Of a stretch of 39,863 nt of DNA, positions 8,573 through 17,695 are shown piece after piece (positions within the stretch are counted from its first letter, which is position 1; the number at the start of each line of letters is the position of its first letter). Source of the DNA: Oscillospiraceae bacterium (lineage in GTDB: Bacteria; Bacillota; Clostridia; Oscillospirales; Ruminococcaceae). The stretch lies in contig CAAGEB010000100.1 of the NCBI GenBank assembly GCA_900768705.1, positions 1 to 39,863 on the forward strand. The letters run 5' to 3'. The translations under genes were made by a program, and so were the position numbers. The notes below the pieces were generated by a model. That model made no database searches, was not told the origin of the DNA, and saw nothing but the letters and a program-made list of their open reading frames with translations.

Positions 8573-9691
8573 ATGAACAAATACAGATATGCTGCTCCCT
8601 GCCATTTCGGTCTGGAAAAAACTCTTTCCTTTGAGATTAAGAAAATCGGCGGCGAGGATATTGCCGTACAGGACGGACGGGTTTTCTTTTCGGGCGGCGC
8701 AGAAATCTGCGCCAAGGCAAATATCTTTCTCTCCACGGCAGAGCGGGTATGCATCGTGCTGGGGCAATTCCCGGCAAATACCTTTGACGAAATATTTGAA
8801 TCGATAAAAAAGCTTCCTTTGTCCGAATATATCGGAAAAAACGACGCTTTTCCCAACAAGGGAAATTCTCTGAATTCAAAGCTTACCAGTATCCCCGCAT
8901 TGCAGAAAATCGTGAAAAAAGCAATGGCGGTAAATCTGGGAAGCGCATACGGAATGAATGTCCTGCCGGAAAACGGAGCAATATGTCAGATACGCTTTTC
9001 CCTGATGAAAAACGAAATGACCCTTATGCTGGACACCAGCGGAGAAGGTCTGCACAAACGAGGCTATCGCCGTATCAGCAACGCCGCTCCGATCCGTGAA
9101 ACCTTGGCTGCGGGAATTGCCGACCTCGCCCGCGTCCGGGAGAACGATTTTATCACAGACCCATTCTGCGGTTCGGGAACACTTCTTATTGAAAGCGCAT
9201 ACAAGGCACTGAATATTGCCCCGGGAATGAACCGCAGATTTGCCGGGGAGAAGCTGAAATTCATTCCCGACATTATCTGGAAATCCGCCCGTGAAGAAGC
9301 CCGCTCCCTTATTAAAACTGACAGCGGCTTTCAGGCGGTGGGCTATGATATTGACAAGGAATGTGCCGAGCTTGCGAAAGCCAATGCCGAAAAAGCGGGA
9401 GTGGGCAAATTTATCCGCACAGAACTGCGGGATATACGGGATTTTTCCTACCCGAAAAGCATAGTAAAAATCCTTACAAATCCTCCCTACGGAGAGCGTC
9501 TGCTGGAGGTTGATCAGGCAAGGGAAATCTATCGGATAATGGGAGAAAAGCTCCTTCCCCTCGGTATGTCCTCGCTTTATGTAATCACTCCCGACGAAGA
9601 GTTTGAAGATCTTTTCGGCAGGAAAGCGGACAAGAACCGCAAGCTGTATAACGGTATGATTAAAGCCAGGCTGTATTCTTACTATAAATGA
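8573..9691 (+). CDS. THUMP-domain class I methyltransferase (RlmL N-terminal/YpsC type)
   Basis: Predicted S-adenosylmethionine-dependent 23S rRNA guanine-N2 or adenine methyltransferase. The 372 residues show an N-terminal THUMP-like RNA-binding region (about 1-155), then a Rossmann methyltransferase core with DPFCGSGTLLIE (SAM-binding loop and preceding acid) and the catalytic TNPPYGERL motif. The last is the NPPY signature of exocyclic-amino-group methyltransferases. It is the size of the RlmL N-terminal half or Bacillus YpsC and lacks the RlmK half. It lies 14 bp after purD with its own AAAGG site, and its stop is 1 bp before the next ATG. Confidence 0.9.
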   Translation: MNKYRYAAPCHFGLEKTLSFEIKKIGGEDIAVQDGRVFFSGGAEICAKANIFLSTAERVCIVLGQFPANTFDEIFESIKKLPLSEYIGKNDAFPNKGNSLNSKLTSIPALQKIVKKAMAVNLGSAYGMNVLPENGAICQIRFSLMKNEMTLMLDTSGEGLHKRGYRRISNAAPIRETLAAGIADLARVRENDFITDPFCGSGTLLIESAYKALNIAPGMNRRFAGEKLKFIPDIIWKSAREEARSLIKTDSGFQAVGYDIDKECAELAKANAEKAGVGKFIRTELRDIRDFSYPKSIVKILTNPPYGERLLEVDQAREIYRIMGEKLLPLGMSSLYVITPDEEFEDLFGRKADKNRKLYNGMIKARLYSYYK

Positions 9692-9692
9692 T

Positions 9693-11870
9693 ATGAATAA
9701 TAAAATCAAGCCTACTTTTTACGGTGCCGAAATAATTACCGCTCTGGTGTATATCTGCGCCATGAGTGCAGTTATGATGAATGTAATCTGCAGAAGCCGG
9801 ATGTTTCTCTGCACAGTGATTATGACAGCGGCTTCCTTCGGAGTTTATATGCTGTTTTATGCCCTGCGGAAAAAGAAAGTCATTTCCGCATTGGCGCTTA
9901 TCGGACTTGTCGCAGCTTCCGGCGCAGTTTCATCAGCCCTGATGAGCATAAATGCCGAGGACAGCTATTTCGACTTTATTTTTTCCTCCTCGGAATTTTT
10001 CAATCCGCTGTATGCGGCGGGAGCGATATTTCTGTTCTCGGTTATCATCGGATTTACAACCTGCTATTTCTCGGTGTATCTTCCAAGACCGGGCTTGCTG
10101 CTTTTCCCTGCGTTTATTCCGCTTATTCTTGCGGCAAGAACCATGGGAACCGTGCCTGCGGGGCTGCTGATATTCCTTGTAATAGGATATATGGCGGCGG
10201 CAATGGGCTGCGCAAAACCGGAAACTCCCGCAGCAGAGGGCAATAATCCCTCTGCCCTGAAGCCCGTTGCCTATTTTGACGACAAAAAATCCAGATTTGA
10301 ACGCCTGGGAGCTATGGCAATCATTTGTGCGGCGGCAGCGGCAATACTGCTTATATTGCCCCGAAGCGGAAACACCCCCTTCGGACGATATCTGGATACG
10401 GTGCTGATTTCACCGCAGAATACAATTTTCGGAACACAGCAGCTGTCGAATTTTCTCAACCACTCCGAAGTGAACCACGGAGCCAATACCCCTTCCAAAA
10501 ATATTCTTTTCTACGCTTCCACGGACTCACCCTGCTATCTTAGCCGCTGGTCATACGATGACTACAATGGCAAGGACGGCTGGACTCTCAATGAAAATCT
10601 TGACGGCTACGGCTACCCGAACTGGGAATCCACTTCCAGACTAAGCTCTATTGACAGCCTTATCGTTAAGCTCAAAGAAGGCGTCGAAGAGGGCAAGCTG
10701 GAAAAATACATGGATGAAATAGAAAAACTGGATACTGTCAAGCCGAAAACCTCCACCATTACCATCTCGGTTGCGGACGGAAGCAACACAAAGGTTATCA
10801 TACATCCAAATCACACCACCGACGCCTTTGTATCAAACGGCGACCTGATAACCTACCGCACCGAAAAGGATGAGCTTTTTACAAAAGAGAATTTCGGCAA
10901 AAACGGTACATATCTTCTGACCTACCGAGTGGATTCGCCCAACAGACAGTTCATCAATATGCTGAAAACCGTGGATTTCACACAGCTTGTGAACGATGCG
11001 GCTCTGGAGGAGGTTATAGACGACAATACCCGCAGTGCGCTCCTCTCCTCAATGGTGGAAGCGGATAATTACCGCAGAATTACCGAGAAGGAAATTCCCG
11101 AAGAAATACAGGCTCTGGCTGACAAAATAACGGCAGGGCTTACCTCCGACTATGACAAGGCCGTGGCTATTGAAAAATATTTCGGTGAAGCAGGCTTTGT
11201 ATATAATCTGGATTTTGTTCCAGAAGAAGCTACCGCAGAGTATTTCCTGTTTGAAAGCCGCACCGGAATCTGCACCGACTTTGCCACTGCCTGCGTTCTG
11301 CTGGCAAGGGCAGCGGGACTTCCCGCACGATACACCGAGGGCTTTGTTTTGCAAAGCTCCGCAGTCGACGAATACGGCCGCTACGCCGTTACCGCCGAAT
11401 ATGCCCATGCCTATGCCTCCGTTTACATAGAGGGCTACGGTTGGCTGGAGGTGGACGGTACAAAATATGTTTCGGAGGACGCAGGCGAAAGCAGCCCATT
11501 GCTGCTGACAATAATAATTGCTTCCGCAGCAGTGCTGATAATTCTGGCGATTGTTTTCCGAAAGCAAATCGGCGAAGTTGTTTTCCGTATCATATTCGCA
11601 TTAAGCGGGAAAAACGGCAGAATACGCCGACTTTATCTCCGCACAAGGAAGCTTGTCTGTCCCATAAGAGGTCTTTCGCCCGAAACCTCAACGGCAGAAG
11701 AGGTGCGGGATATTATTTCAAATTCTCTTTCACTGCCGAAGGAAGCGGAAGGAATTACCTCCGCCGCAAACGAGCTTTTGTATGGAAACGGAAACCCCGA
11801 CGCTGACACAAAACAGCTGCTTGCATACTACAAAGCAATACGCCGCAGAAAAAGGGGGATGAAGAAATGA
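9693..11870 (+). CDS. TgpA-like transglutaminase-domain membrane protein
   Basis: A 725-residue membrane protein. The first about 235 residues hold at least six membrane segments. An extracytoplasmic region follows with a transglutaminase core whose Cys527 (GICTDFA), His572 (EYAHAY) and Asp588 (EVDGT) form the expected catalytic triad. Another membrane segment (about 605-625) and a basic C-terminal tail resembling DUF4129 complete the protein. This architecture is the DUF3488/TgpA family, thought to act in envelope biogenesis; the reaction and substrate are unknown. It starts one base after the methyltransferase stop with no clear ribosome binding site, so coupled translation is likely. It overlaps the DUF58 gene by four bases. 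Confidence 0.9.
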   Translation: MNNKIKPTFYGAEIITALVYICAMSAVMMNVICRSRMFLCTVIMTAASFGVYMLFYALRKKKVISALALIGLVAASGAVSSALMSINAEDSYFDFIFSSSEFFNPLYAAGAIFLFSVIIGFTTCYFSVYLPRPGLLLFPAFIPLILAARTMGTVPAGLLIFLVIGYMAAAMGCAKPETPAAEGNNPSALKPVAYFDDKKSRFERLGAMAIICAAAAAILLILPRSGNTPFGRYLDTVLISPQNTIFGTQQLSNFLNHSEVNHGANTPSKNILFYASTDSPCYLSRWSYDDYNGKDGWTLNENLDGYGYPNWESTSRLSSIDSLIVKLKEGVEEGKLEKYMDEIEKLDTVKPKTSTITISVADGSNTKVIIHPNHTTDAFVSNGDLITYRTEKDELFTKENFGKNGTYLLTYRVDSPNRQFINMLKTVDFTQLVNDAALEEVIDDNTRSALLSSMVEADNYRRITEKEIPEEIQALADKITAGLTSDYDKAVAIEKYFGEAGFVYNLDFVPEEATAEYFLFESRTGICTDFATACVLLARAAGLPARYTEGFVLQSSAVDEYGRYAVTAEYAHAYASVYIEGYGWLEVDGTKYVSEDAGESSPLLLTIIIASAAVLIILAIVFRKQIGEVVFRIIFALSGKNGRIRRLYLRTRKLVCPIRGLSPETSTAEEVRDIISNSLSLPKEAEGITSAANELLYGNGNPDADTKQLLAYYKAIRRRKRGMKK

Positions 11871-12820
11871 TACATCTTACCGGAATGACCTGGGCGATTC
11901 TGCTTTCGGTGATGTTCCTGCTTTTCATTAACGGAAGCATCGGAAGAGCGTTTCTGTACATAATTCTTATTGCAGGCGCACTGTGTTCACTTACGCTGGC
12001 ATTTTCCAAAAATCATTTCACAGTAACGGCGGATAAGCTTTCCGGAATCGCAAATTACGGTGAAAAAGTTGAATTCAGCGTAACACTGCGCAAAAAGGGA
12101 TTTTGCTTTATTCCGTTTATTGAACTGTGCTTTAATGCGGATACGGAAATTCATCTGCGAACTTCCCTTGTTTTTCGCAGGGAAGTAACTCTCACGGGAA
12201 GCTTTGAAGCCTGCCACAGCGGTCTTAACAAGCTTACTCTGAACAAAGTGCTGCTGGGCGATTTTTTCGGAACAATACGGCTTGCTGTTCCTATGCAGCA
12301 GTCGTCTGAAATTGCGGTTCTTCCGAGAATAATCGACTATGACGGACCGGAAATATCACCCGTTACGCTGCCCTCGGACGAGGAGGAAACGGAGGAGGGT
12401 ATAACATTGCTGTCGGGAGGAATGCCCGGCTATGAACACCGTGATTATGTTCCGGGAGATTCCCCCAGAAAAATAAATTATAAGCTCTCCGCAAAACAAA
12501 ATAAGCTTGTGGTCCGATTGGATGAAAGCAACGGCTATGCCGCCACTAATCTATATATTTCAGACAACGGACTTCCGATTTGTGCCGATAAGGCGTTCGC
12601 TCTGGCAAAACAGCTGATAATCAGAGGCGGCAGAGTGACAATCACCCATAAAAACCGGAGCTTTTCGGCTCAGACTCCGGAAACTCTTGATAAAATGCGA
12701 GAATGGCTGGCCTTCAGGGTTTTTGCGGATCACCCGCTGCCCTACTCCGACACGCCTCCCACCGACACGAATGTAATTTTTTCCGACAACGGCATTGTAC
12801 GGATTGCTAAAACCACTTAA
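11867..12820 (+). CDS. DUF58 domain protein
   Basis: A 317-residue protein with two N-terminal membrane segments (about residues 7-45) and a soluble region containing the DUF58 signature YVPGDSPRKINYKLSA. DUF58 proteins usually travel with a MoxR AAA+ ATPase and a TgpA-type transglutaminase and are thought to act with them in an envelope chaperone-like complex. Here the transglutaminase partner is immediately upstream (ATGA overlap, AGGGGG site), but no MoxR gene is present on either side. A terminator-like hairpin follows about 160 bp downstream. Family assignment is firm; function is inferred from context. Confidence 0.88.
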   Translation: MIHLTGMTWAILLSVMFLLFINGSIGRAFLYIILIAGALCSLTLAFSKNHFTVTADKLSGIANYGEKVEFSVTLRKKGFCFIPFIELCFNADTEIHLRTSLVFRREVTLTGSFEACHSGLNKLTLNKVLLGDFFGTIRLAVPMQQSSEIAVLPRIIDYDGPEISPVTLPSDEEETEEGITLLSGGMPGYEHRDYVPGDSPRKINYKLSAKQNKLVVRLDESNGYAATNLYISDNGLPICADKAFALAKQLIIRGGRVTITHKNRSFSAQTPETLDKMREWLAFRVFADHPLPYSDTPPTDTNVIFSDNGIVRIAKTT

Positions 12821-13015
12821 CCGAGAAATATATGTTTTCCTATACAAAGGGAATAAGTCTGTACAGACCAAGAATATGGGGGTGCGGGGAAAAACGGTGT
12901 TTTCCCCAAAAGGTATGATAAGAAGAAGGCGAGCATTCACGCCGAAACCTTGAAAAAATAATAGGTTTTTTCAACAAACTGTGACCCGGGAGTATATTTT
13001 ACTCCCGGGTATGCT
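12821..13015. other. Intergenic block of inverted repeats between convergent genes
   Basis: Besides the terminal hairpin, this short stretch holds a perfect 12-bp palindrome GTCTGTACAGAC (12857-12868), a GGGGAAAA/TTTTCCCC hairpin (12886-12907) and an AT-rich hairpin with 9-bp arms TTGAAAAAA/TTTTTTCAA (12950-12974). No gene is evident. Confidence 0.6.
12984..13010. terminator. Strong hairpin between convergent DUF58 and kinase genes
   Basis: An almost perfect stem ACCCGGGAGTA/TACTCCCGGGT with a short AT loop. The U-tract on either strand is weak, so termination efficiency is uncertain, but its position just beyond the kinase stop and at the end of the purD operon supports a terminator role. 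Confidence 0.65.
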
Positions 13016-14002
13016 TTATTCTATTACTGTTTTTATCTGCTCAAAATTAATTCTGATTATCGTTCCCACGCCTGCCGTGGATTCAGCGGAAATAGTATGA
13101 CCCAGCATACTGCATATTCTCCGACAAAGATATAAACCGATCCCGCTGGCTTTTTTGTCTGCTCTGCCGTTGCAGCCTGTATATCCTTTCTCGAATATTC
13201 TCGGAAGATCCTCGGCGGCAATGCCTATGCCCGTATCCTTTATGCAGAGGGTTTTCGGGGCTTCGGCGTATATCTCAACACTTCCCGATTTTGTATATTT
13301 CAGCGAATTGGAAATCACCTGCTCCAGCACAAACATAAGCCATTTTTCATCGGTAAGAACGGTAAGCTCCACCGGCTCATAAATCAGGCTGATTTTTCTG
13401 CCGATAAACTGCAGTGAAAATTTCTTCACCGCCTGCCTTATAATACTGTCAAGGTCACAGCTTTTAATCACAAAATCACTGACATTTTCAAGTCGCATAA
13501 AGCAAAGTGCCATCTGTACATAATGCTCTATCCGCTGCAAATCCTCGGAAAGCAGTCTGCCTTTCGGAGTGTCGTCATCGTGGAGCGCAAGCCGCATTGC
13601 CGCAATAGGGGTTTTTATCTGATGAACCCACAGGGTAAAATATTCGTTTCTTTCGGCATATTTTCCCGTCATTTCCGTTTCCAGACGCTGCTTTTCGTAA
13701 AACAGAACCTCAATAAGTTCCTCCAAATCCTTTTCAATCAGACTGCCCGGCTCGGGAAGATTATCCGTAGTGCAGATAATTTCCTTCATCAGATTTTTAA
13801 GAACGATATGTCTTTTCCTAAAACGCAGAAAATCAAAAACGAAATACCCAAGAAGTATGTACGAACAGATTGCCGCCGCATAGCCCACAGGCTCCGCCGG
13901 TATTTCATACAGTATAAATGTTCCCGCAAATATCAGACCGAACAGCAGGAAAAGCAGTGCCGTTACGATATGCAGTCTGATATATTCAAACAAAAGCTTC
14001 AC
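13016..14002 (-). CDS. BceS-like intramembrane-sensing histidine kinase
   Basis: A 328-residue membrane kinase with two N-terminal membrane helices separated by only a few residues (about 13-31 and 39-58), so there is almost no extracellular sensor. The phosphoacceptor His127 sits in YFTLWVHQIKTPIAAM, the H-box typical of BceS/VraG-type kinases. The N-box is EQVISNSLKYTKSG and the G-box GIGIAAEDLPRIFEKGYTG. Such kinases normally sense antimicrobial peptides through a BceAB-type ABC transporter, usually encoded alongside. None is present here. The start overlaps the response-regulator stop by four bases (ATGA), so the pair is coupled. Confidence 0.93.
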   Translation of the reverse strand: MKLLFEYIRLHIVTALLFLLFGLIFAGTFILYEIPAEPVGYAAAICSYILLGYFVFDFLRFRKRHIVLKNLMKEIICTTDNLPEPGSLIEKDLEELIEVLFYEKQRLETEMTGKYAERNEYFTLWVHQIKTPIAAMRLALHDDDTPKGRLLSEDLQRIEHYVQMALCFMRLENVSDFVIKSCDLDSIIRQAVKKFSLQFIGRKISLIYEPVELTVLTDEKWLMFVLEQVISNSLKYTKSGSVEIYAEAPKTLCIKDTGIGIAAEDLPRIFEKGYTGCNGRADKKASGIGLYLCRRICSMLGHTISAESTAGVGTIIRINFEQIKTVIE

Positions 14003-14679
14003 GATTTTTCTCCGATTATGTATCCAATTCCCACTCTGGTTTCAATAAAGTCCGTCAGTCCGTGGCTGTCCAGCTTCCTCCGAAGTCTGGCTATATTCAC
14101 CGAAAGAGTATTCTCGTCCACGAAACAGTCGGTTTCCCAAAGATTCTTCATCAGCTTTTCACGGCTTACCACAGCGTCCTTGTTTTCAAGAAGGGTTTGC
14201 AAAATTCGGTACTCGTTTTTGGTAAGCTGTATCTTTTCACCGTTCAGGGAAAGAGTAGCGTCCGAGGTATTCAGCACCGCTCCTCTACAGGACAAAACCG
14301 GCTGGGGCTGACTGAAATCATAGGCACGGCGCAGGACGGCGTTGATTTTTGCCGTAAACACTGCCAAATCAAAGGGCTTTGCAATGAAATCATCACCACC
14401 CGCATTTATGGCAGTCACAATATTTATATTATCCGAGGCAGAGGAAAGGAAAATAACCGGTACTTCGGATATTTTCCGTATTTCGGCACAACGGAAAAAG
14501 CCGTCACGAAACGGAAGCGAAATATCCATCAGCACCAGAGCGGGTCTGTATTCCGTAAACTCCGAAAGAATATCCGCAAAATTTTCCTGACACCGCACCT
14601 CGAAACCACAGCCTTCCAGATACATCTGAAGCCCACGGGCAATTCCGTAATCATCCTCGACAATAAAGATTTTTTGCAT
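13999..14679 (-). CDS. OmpR/PhoB-family response regulator (BceR-like)
   Basis: A 226-residue regulator: receiver domain with acidic pocket EDD (residues 8-10) and phosphoacceptor Asp52 in VLMDISLPF, then a winged-helix DNA-binding domain (LTKNEYRILQTLLEN, ENTLSVNIARLRRKL). It should be phosphorylated by the kinase whose gene overlaps its end. An in-frame ATG seven codons upstream exists, but the chosen ATG has GAAGGT five bases ahead and gives the normal receiver N-terminus. Likely target genes, probably envelope-stress functions, are not identifiable here. Confidence 0.94.
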   Translation of the reverse strand: MQKIFIVEDDYGIARGLQMYLEGCGFEVRCQENFADILSEFTEYRPALVLMDISLPFRDGFFRCAEIRKISEVPVIFLSSASDNINIVTAINAGGDDFIAKPFDLAVFTAKINAVLRRAYDFSQPQPVLSCRGAVLNTSDATLSLNGEKIQLTKNEYRILQTLLENKDAVVSREKLMKNLWETDCFVDENTLSVNIARLRRKLDSHGLTDFIETRVGIGYIIGEKS

Positions 14680-14778
14680 AAATGACCTTCTTTTTTTCAA
14701 TTATTTTTTCAATTCTTCTTTAAATTTCAGTTGGAATGATGTATAATATTCTTGTGGTTGATTTTTCATCGCAATTAA

Positions 14779-14807
14779 ATTATACCACAAAAAACGGCTG
14801 CTGTCTA
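14779..14807 (-). promoter_or_regulatory. Putative promoter of the two-component operon
   Basis: On the minus strand TAGACA (14807-14802) and TATAAT (14784-14779) are separated by 17 bp. The -35 box lies inside the stem of the upstream terminator, so the terminator of the phosphorylase gene and this promoter overlap. Confidence 0.55.
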
Positions 14808-14835
14808 CTTTTTTCAGATAGCAGCCTATTTTTTT
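14796..14835. terminator. Bidirectional terminator downstream of cellobiose phosphorylase
   Basis: The arms GGCTGCTGTCT and AGATAGCAGCC (one G-T pair) form a stem with T-runs on both sides: TATTTTTTT on the plus strand and GTTTTTTGTGG on the minus strand. A second GC-rich hairpin, TTCCCCGG/CCGGGGAA, lies at 14854-14876 just beyond the phosphorylase stop codon. Confidence 0.8.
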
Positions 14836-14885
14836 ACAGCCCTGACAGACTGATTCCCCGGAAAAATCCCGGGGAACTGCGTATT

Positions 14886-17270
14886 TTACATTTCAATCAG
14901 AATATCATTTTCTGCTTCGAGAATGGCTGCGTCAATGTGAATTCCCTCAAGCTTATTGCCGTTGACGGTAACGGATTTCACTCCATGCTCGGAACCGTCT
15001 GGATTCTTTACGAAAATGTTCAGCCGTTTGCCTCGGAAGGTCTTTTTAACCGATAACTCCTTCCATTCGGAAGGAACCGACGGATCAATTACAATTCCCT
15101 CAATGTCGGGTCTGATTCCCAGAATTCCCTCCACGGTACCCACCATTACAGTGGACGCCGTTCCCGTAAGCCAATGAACATGAGCCCGTCCCGCAAATGG
15201 GCTGTCCTTGCCCTCTACAAACTGTCCGAAAACATAAGGCTCAAGGCAGCGTTTTTCCGCATCGTCGTTATATGTCGCCGGAGAAGCCTCCTTCCAGTAT
15301 TCATAGGCTCTGTTGCCGTGACCCAGCTTTGCCTCCGCAAGAATAAGCCAGCCCTGGGGCTGAGAGAATATGCCCGCATTCTCCTTTACGCACTTATTGA
15401 AGCAAAGCATTAATGCTCCGTCAAAGGCGTGCTTATCGTACGGCGGATACATAACCATCGCACCATAGGGGGTGTTAAGCTCCTTGTGGACTGTTTCCAT
15501 TGCCTTTTCGCCCTGTTCCCTGGTGGCATATCCGGAAATAACCGACCATGACTGGGGATTAAGCCACATGGAAGCCTCCTTGTCGGTACGCTGACCGATA
15601 ACGGTGCCGTCCTCCTTATAGCCTCTTATAAATCTGTCCTCGTTCCAGCACTCCGACAAAATACCGTCCAGCTTTGCCATAATTTCATCCAGATAGGCAA
15701 TATACTCCGTATCCTTCTTTTCTTCCGCAAAGCTCCGAAGAATTTTTATAGCATAAACCAGTTGGAAAGCAACGAAGGTGGATTCTCCCTTCTTGCCGAG
15801 ACGAAGGCAGTCGTTCCAGTCTGCGTGAAGTCCCGCAGGCATTCCGTGATTTCCCAGATTGTTCATTGAGAAGGAAATTGCCCGTTTCAGATGCTCATAA
15901 ACCGTTCCCTTTTCTCCGTTATTCGCAAAATATATTTCTTCATCCAGAAATTCCTTGTCTCCGCTTTCGCCTATATACTTATAAACCGTGGGGAAGAGCC
16001 AGAGAGCGTCGTCCGCACGATAGGAAGGATGACCGGTTTCACGGACATAGGACTCATCATCGGGGGTATTTTCGTGACCCGCATTGTGAGTGTACTTTAC
16101 AAGCGGAAGACCTGCACCGTTTGTCACCTGTGCGGAAAGCATCAACACAATCTGCTCCTTTGCCATTTCGGGAGCAAGGTGAATAACGCCCTGAATGTCC
16201 TGTACGGTATCACGGTAACCGTAGCCGTTGCGCAGACCGCAGTAATAGAAGGAAGCGGCTCTCGACCAGATAAAGGTGATAAAGCAGTTGTAGGCGTTCC
16301 ATGTGTTAACAATATTGTTGAAATCGCTGTCGGGCGTGCTGACCACAAGGTTATCCAGTTTTCCGTGCCAGTAGCTGCGAAGCTCGGAAAGCTCCTTTTC
16401 CACAACGCCGTCCTCATTGTAACGGGCGATAATCTCTCTTGCGACAGCCTCCGGCTTCTGTCCCAGCAGATAAACCAGCTCCTTTGTTTCTCCGGGCTGC
16501 AAAACAATATCGCTTCGCAGTGCGCCGCAGGAATTTCCGCAGTAATTCAGCTGACCGCCAAGACCGTTTTCAATGCCCTGAGGGTTGGCATAACTTCTGT
16601 AAGAACCCACAAATTCGTCCCTGTCGCCGCAGAATGCGGAAACCTCTCCCTTTGCCAGACCAAAGAACCGCTGATGCTCGCCGTTTGTATCCTGAAGCTC
16701 GTTCTGCTTTTGCAGAATAAAATTGTCCTTAAAGAAGGTGTGGGTAATGAACAGGGTGTACTGTAAATTTACCTGATCCTGCTCATAATTGTTGTCATTA
16801 ACAAATTCGCAGTAGCCGGTAACGGAAAGGCGGCGGGGCTTGCTGTCCATATTGGTGATTTTAGCAGACCATACCTCATATTCCGCACCCTTCGGAACAT
16901 AATAGGAAACCTCGGACTTTATGTCCTTGTACTCCGAAGTGATAACGGTGTAAGCAGTTCCGTGGCGGCACTCGCTCTTGTATTCGGAGAGAGGCTTGCA
17001 GACAGGCGCCCATGAGCCGCTCCAATATTCACCGGTATCGCTGTCCATAATGTAAATATATCTGCCCGGCTGATCCATTGCAACGGAATTGAAGCGGTAT
17101 CGGATAATTCTGCCGTTGGCACCGCTCTTTGCAAAACTGTAACCGCCGGCGTTATTGGAAATAATCGCACCGTATTCGGGCGAACCGAGATAATTTGCCC
17201 AAGGACGGGGAGTGTCCGGGCGGGTGATAACATATTCTCTGTTCTTTTCATCAAAATAACCGTAATTCAT
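14886..17270 (-). CDS. cbpA: GH94 cellobiose phosphorylase
   Basis: Predicted to split cellobiose with phosphate into glucose 1-phosphate and glucose, saving ATP during cellulose use. The 794-residue length fits cellobiose phosphorylases (about 800) rather than the longer cellodextrin enzymes. The N-terminus (GYFDEKNREYVITRPDTP, then SPEYGAIISNNAGGYSF) is typical of the GH94 beta-sandwich domain. The (alpha/alpha)6 domain has GLHADWNDCLRLG, with the general-acid Asp in the DWND motif (residues 484-487), and the phosphate-binding region around TGTAST. No signal peptide, so it is cytosolic and needs a cellobiose importer elsewhere. It starts after GGAGGACAAAT and is a single-gene unit with its own promoter and terminator. 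Specificity (cellobiose versus chitobiose or laminaribiose) is inferred. Confidence 0.9.
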   Translation of the reverse strand: MNYGYFDEKNREYVITRPDTPRPWANYLGSPEYGAIISNNAGGYSFAKSGANGRIIRYRFNSVAMDQPGRYIYIMDSDTGEYWSGSWAPVCKPLSEYKSECRHGTAYTVITSEYKDIKSEVSYYVPKGAEYEVWSAKITNMDSKPRRLSVTGYCEFVNDNNYEQDQVNLQYTLFITHTFFKDNFILQKQNELQDTNGEHQRFFGLAKGEVSAFCGDRDEFVGSYRSYANPQGIENGLGGQLNYCGNSCGALRSDIVLQPGETKELVYLLGQKPEAVAREIIARYNEDGVVEKELSELRSYWHGKLDNLVVSTPDSDFNNIVNTWNAYNCFITFIWSRAASFYYCGLRNGYGYRDTVQDIQGVIHLAPEMAKEQIVLMLSAQVTNGAGLPLVKYTHNAGHENTPDDESYVRETGHPSYRADDALWLFPTVYKYIGESGDKEFLDEEIYFANNGEKGTVYEHLKRAISFSMNNLGNHGMPAGLHADWNDCLRLGKKGESTFVAFQLVYAIKILRSFAEEKKDTEYIAYLDEIMAKLDGILSECWNEDRFIRGYKEDGTVIGQRTDKEASMWLNPQSWSVISGYATREQGEKAMETVHKELNTPYGAMVMYPPYDKHAFDGALMLCFNKCVKENAGIFSQPQGWLILAEAKLGHGNRAYEYWKEASPATYNDDAEKRCLEPYVFGQFVEGKDSPFAGRAHVHWLTGTASTVMVGTVEGILGIRPDIEGIVIDPSVPSEWKELSVKKTFRGKRLNIFVKNPDGSEHGVKSVTVNGNKLEGIHIDAAILEAENDILIEM

Positions 17271-17384
17271 ATTTGTCCTCCATTCAGATTTCCGAAAAGT
17301 CCGGATTGTAGTATCGGGTTGACGGGAAGCCGCCCGGTGGGGCGGTTTATCGGCAGCCCGGAATTGATTGGCTTTGCTGAATTT

Positions 17385-17413
17385 ATTATATCAAGATTAT
17401 CCGTGTTTTACAA
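17385..17413 (-). promoter_or_regulatory. Putative promoter of cellobiose phosphorylase
   Basis: On the minus strand TTGTAA (17413-17408) and consensus TATAAT (17390-17385) are spaced by 17 bp. The leader to the ATG would be about 110 nt. No obvious CcpA-type cre site was recognised. Confidence 0.55.
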
Positions 17414-17590
17414 GGGCGGGAATTTGCACAAAAAAATTAATGCGTTTTTATGCATATTGCAGGAAAAGTTGTTCTGTTCCGAAAAACACAATACAATCCG
17501 ATATTTCATGTCATAACCGACACACCTTGTTCAATGTTCACAAAGCATTATCGGGATTTTTGGCTCAGGGTGTATTGTTTTGTGTTTTTG

Positions 17591-17642
17591 CACAGATTTA
17601 TTAAATCTGTGTCTTGACAAATGTGGATTTTTATAGTATTAT
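17591..17642 (+). promoter_or_regulatory. Promoter with abutting inverted repeat upstream of the deacetylase-atp gene run
   Basis: TTGACA (17614-17619) and TATTAT (17637-17642) are separated by 17 bp. Two bases upstream of the -35 box lies a perfect inverted repeat with 9-bp arms CACAGATTT and AAATCTGTG (17591-17611). Its position fits a regulator binding next to RNA polymerase. The closely spaced downstream genes run through to atpC. Confidence 0.6.
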
Positions 17643-17695
17643 TAATAGTAGAGGGCTATAGTTATAATTATGCTCCTCCGAAATGAGGACTTGAA

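Larger units (their letters stand above)
17271..17695. other. Divergent regulatory region between phosphorylase and deacetylase
   Basis: About 425 bp without a supported gene. It holds the minus-strand phosphorylase promoter near 17385-17413, a GC-rich hairpin in that gene's leader (CCGCCC/GGGCGG near 17330-17346), and the plus-strand promoter with an adjacent inverted repeat near 17591-17642. Short frames here lack ribosome binding sites. Confidence 0.55.

Noticed and set aside
12821..13015. Possible small gene in the inverted-repeat block
   Set aside because: No start with a ribosome binding site; the sequence is dominated by palindromes.
15891..16766. 291-codon plus-strand frame opposite the phosphorylase
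   Set aside because: Shadow of the GH94 gene; no ribosome binding site and no family resemblance.
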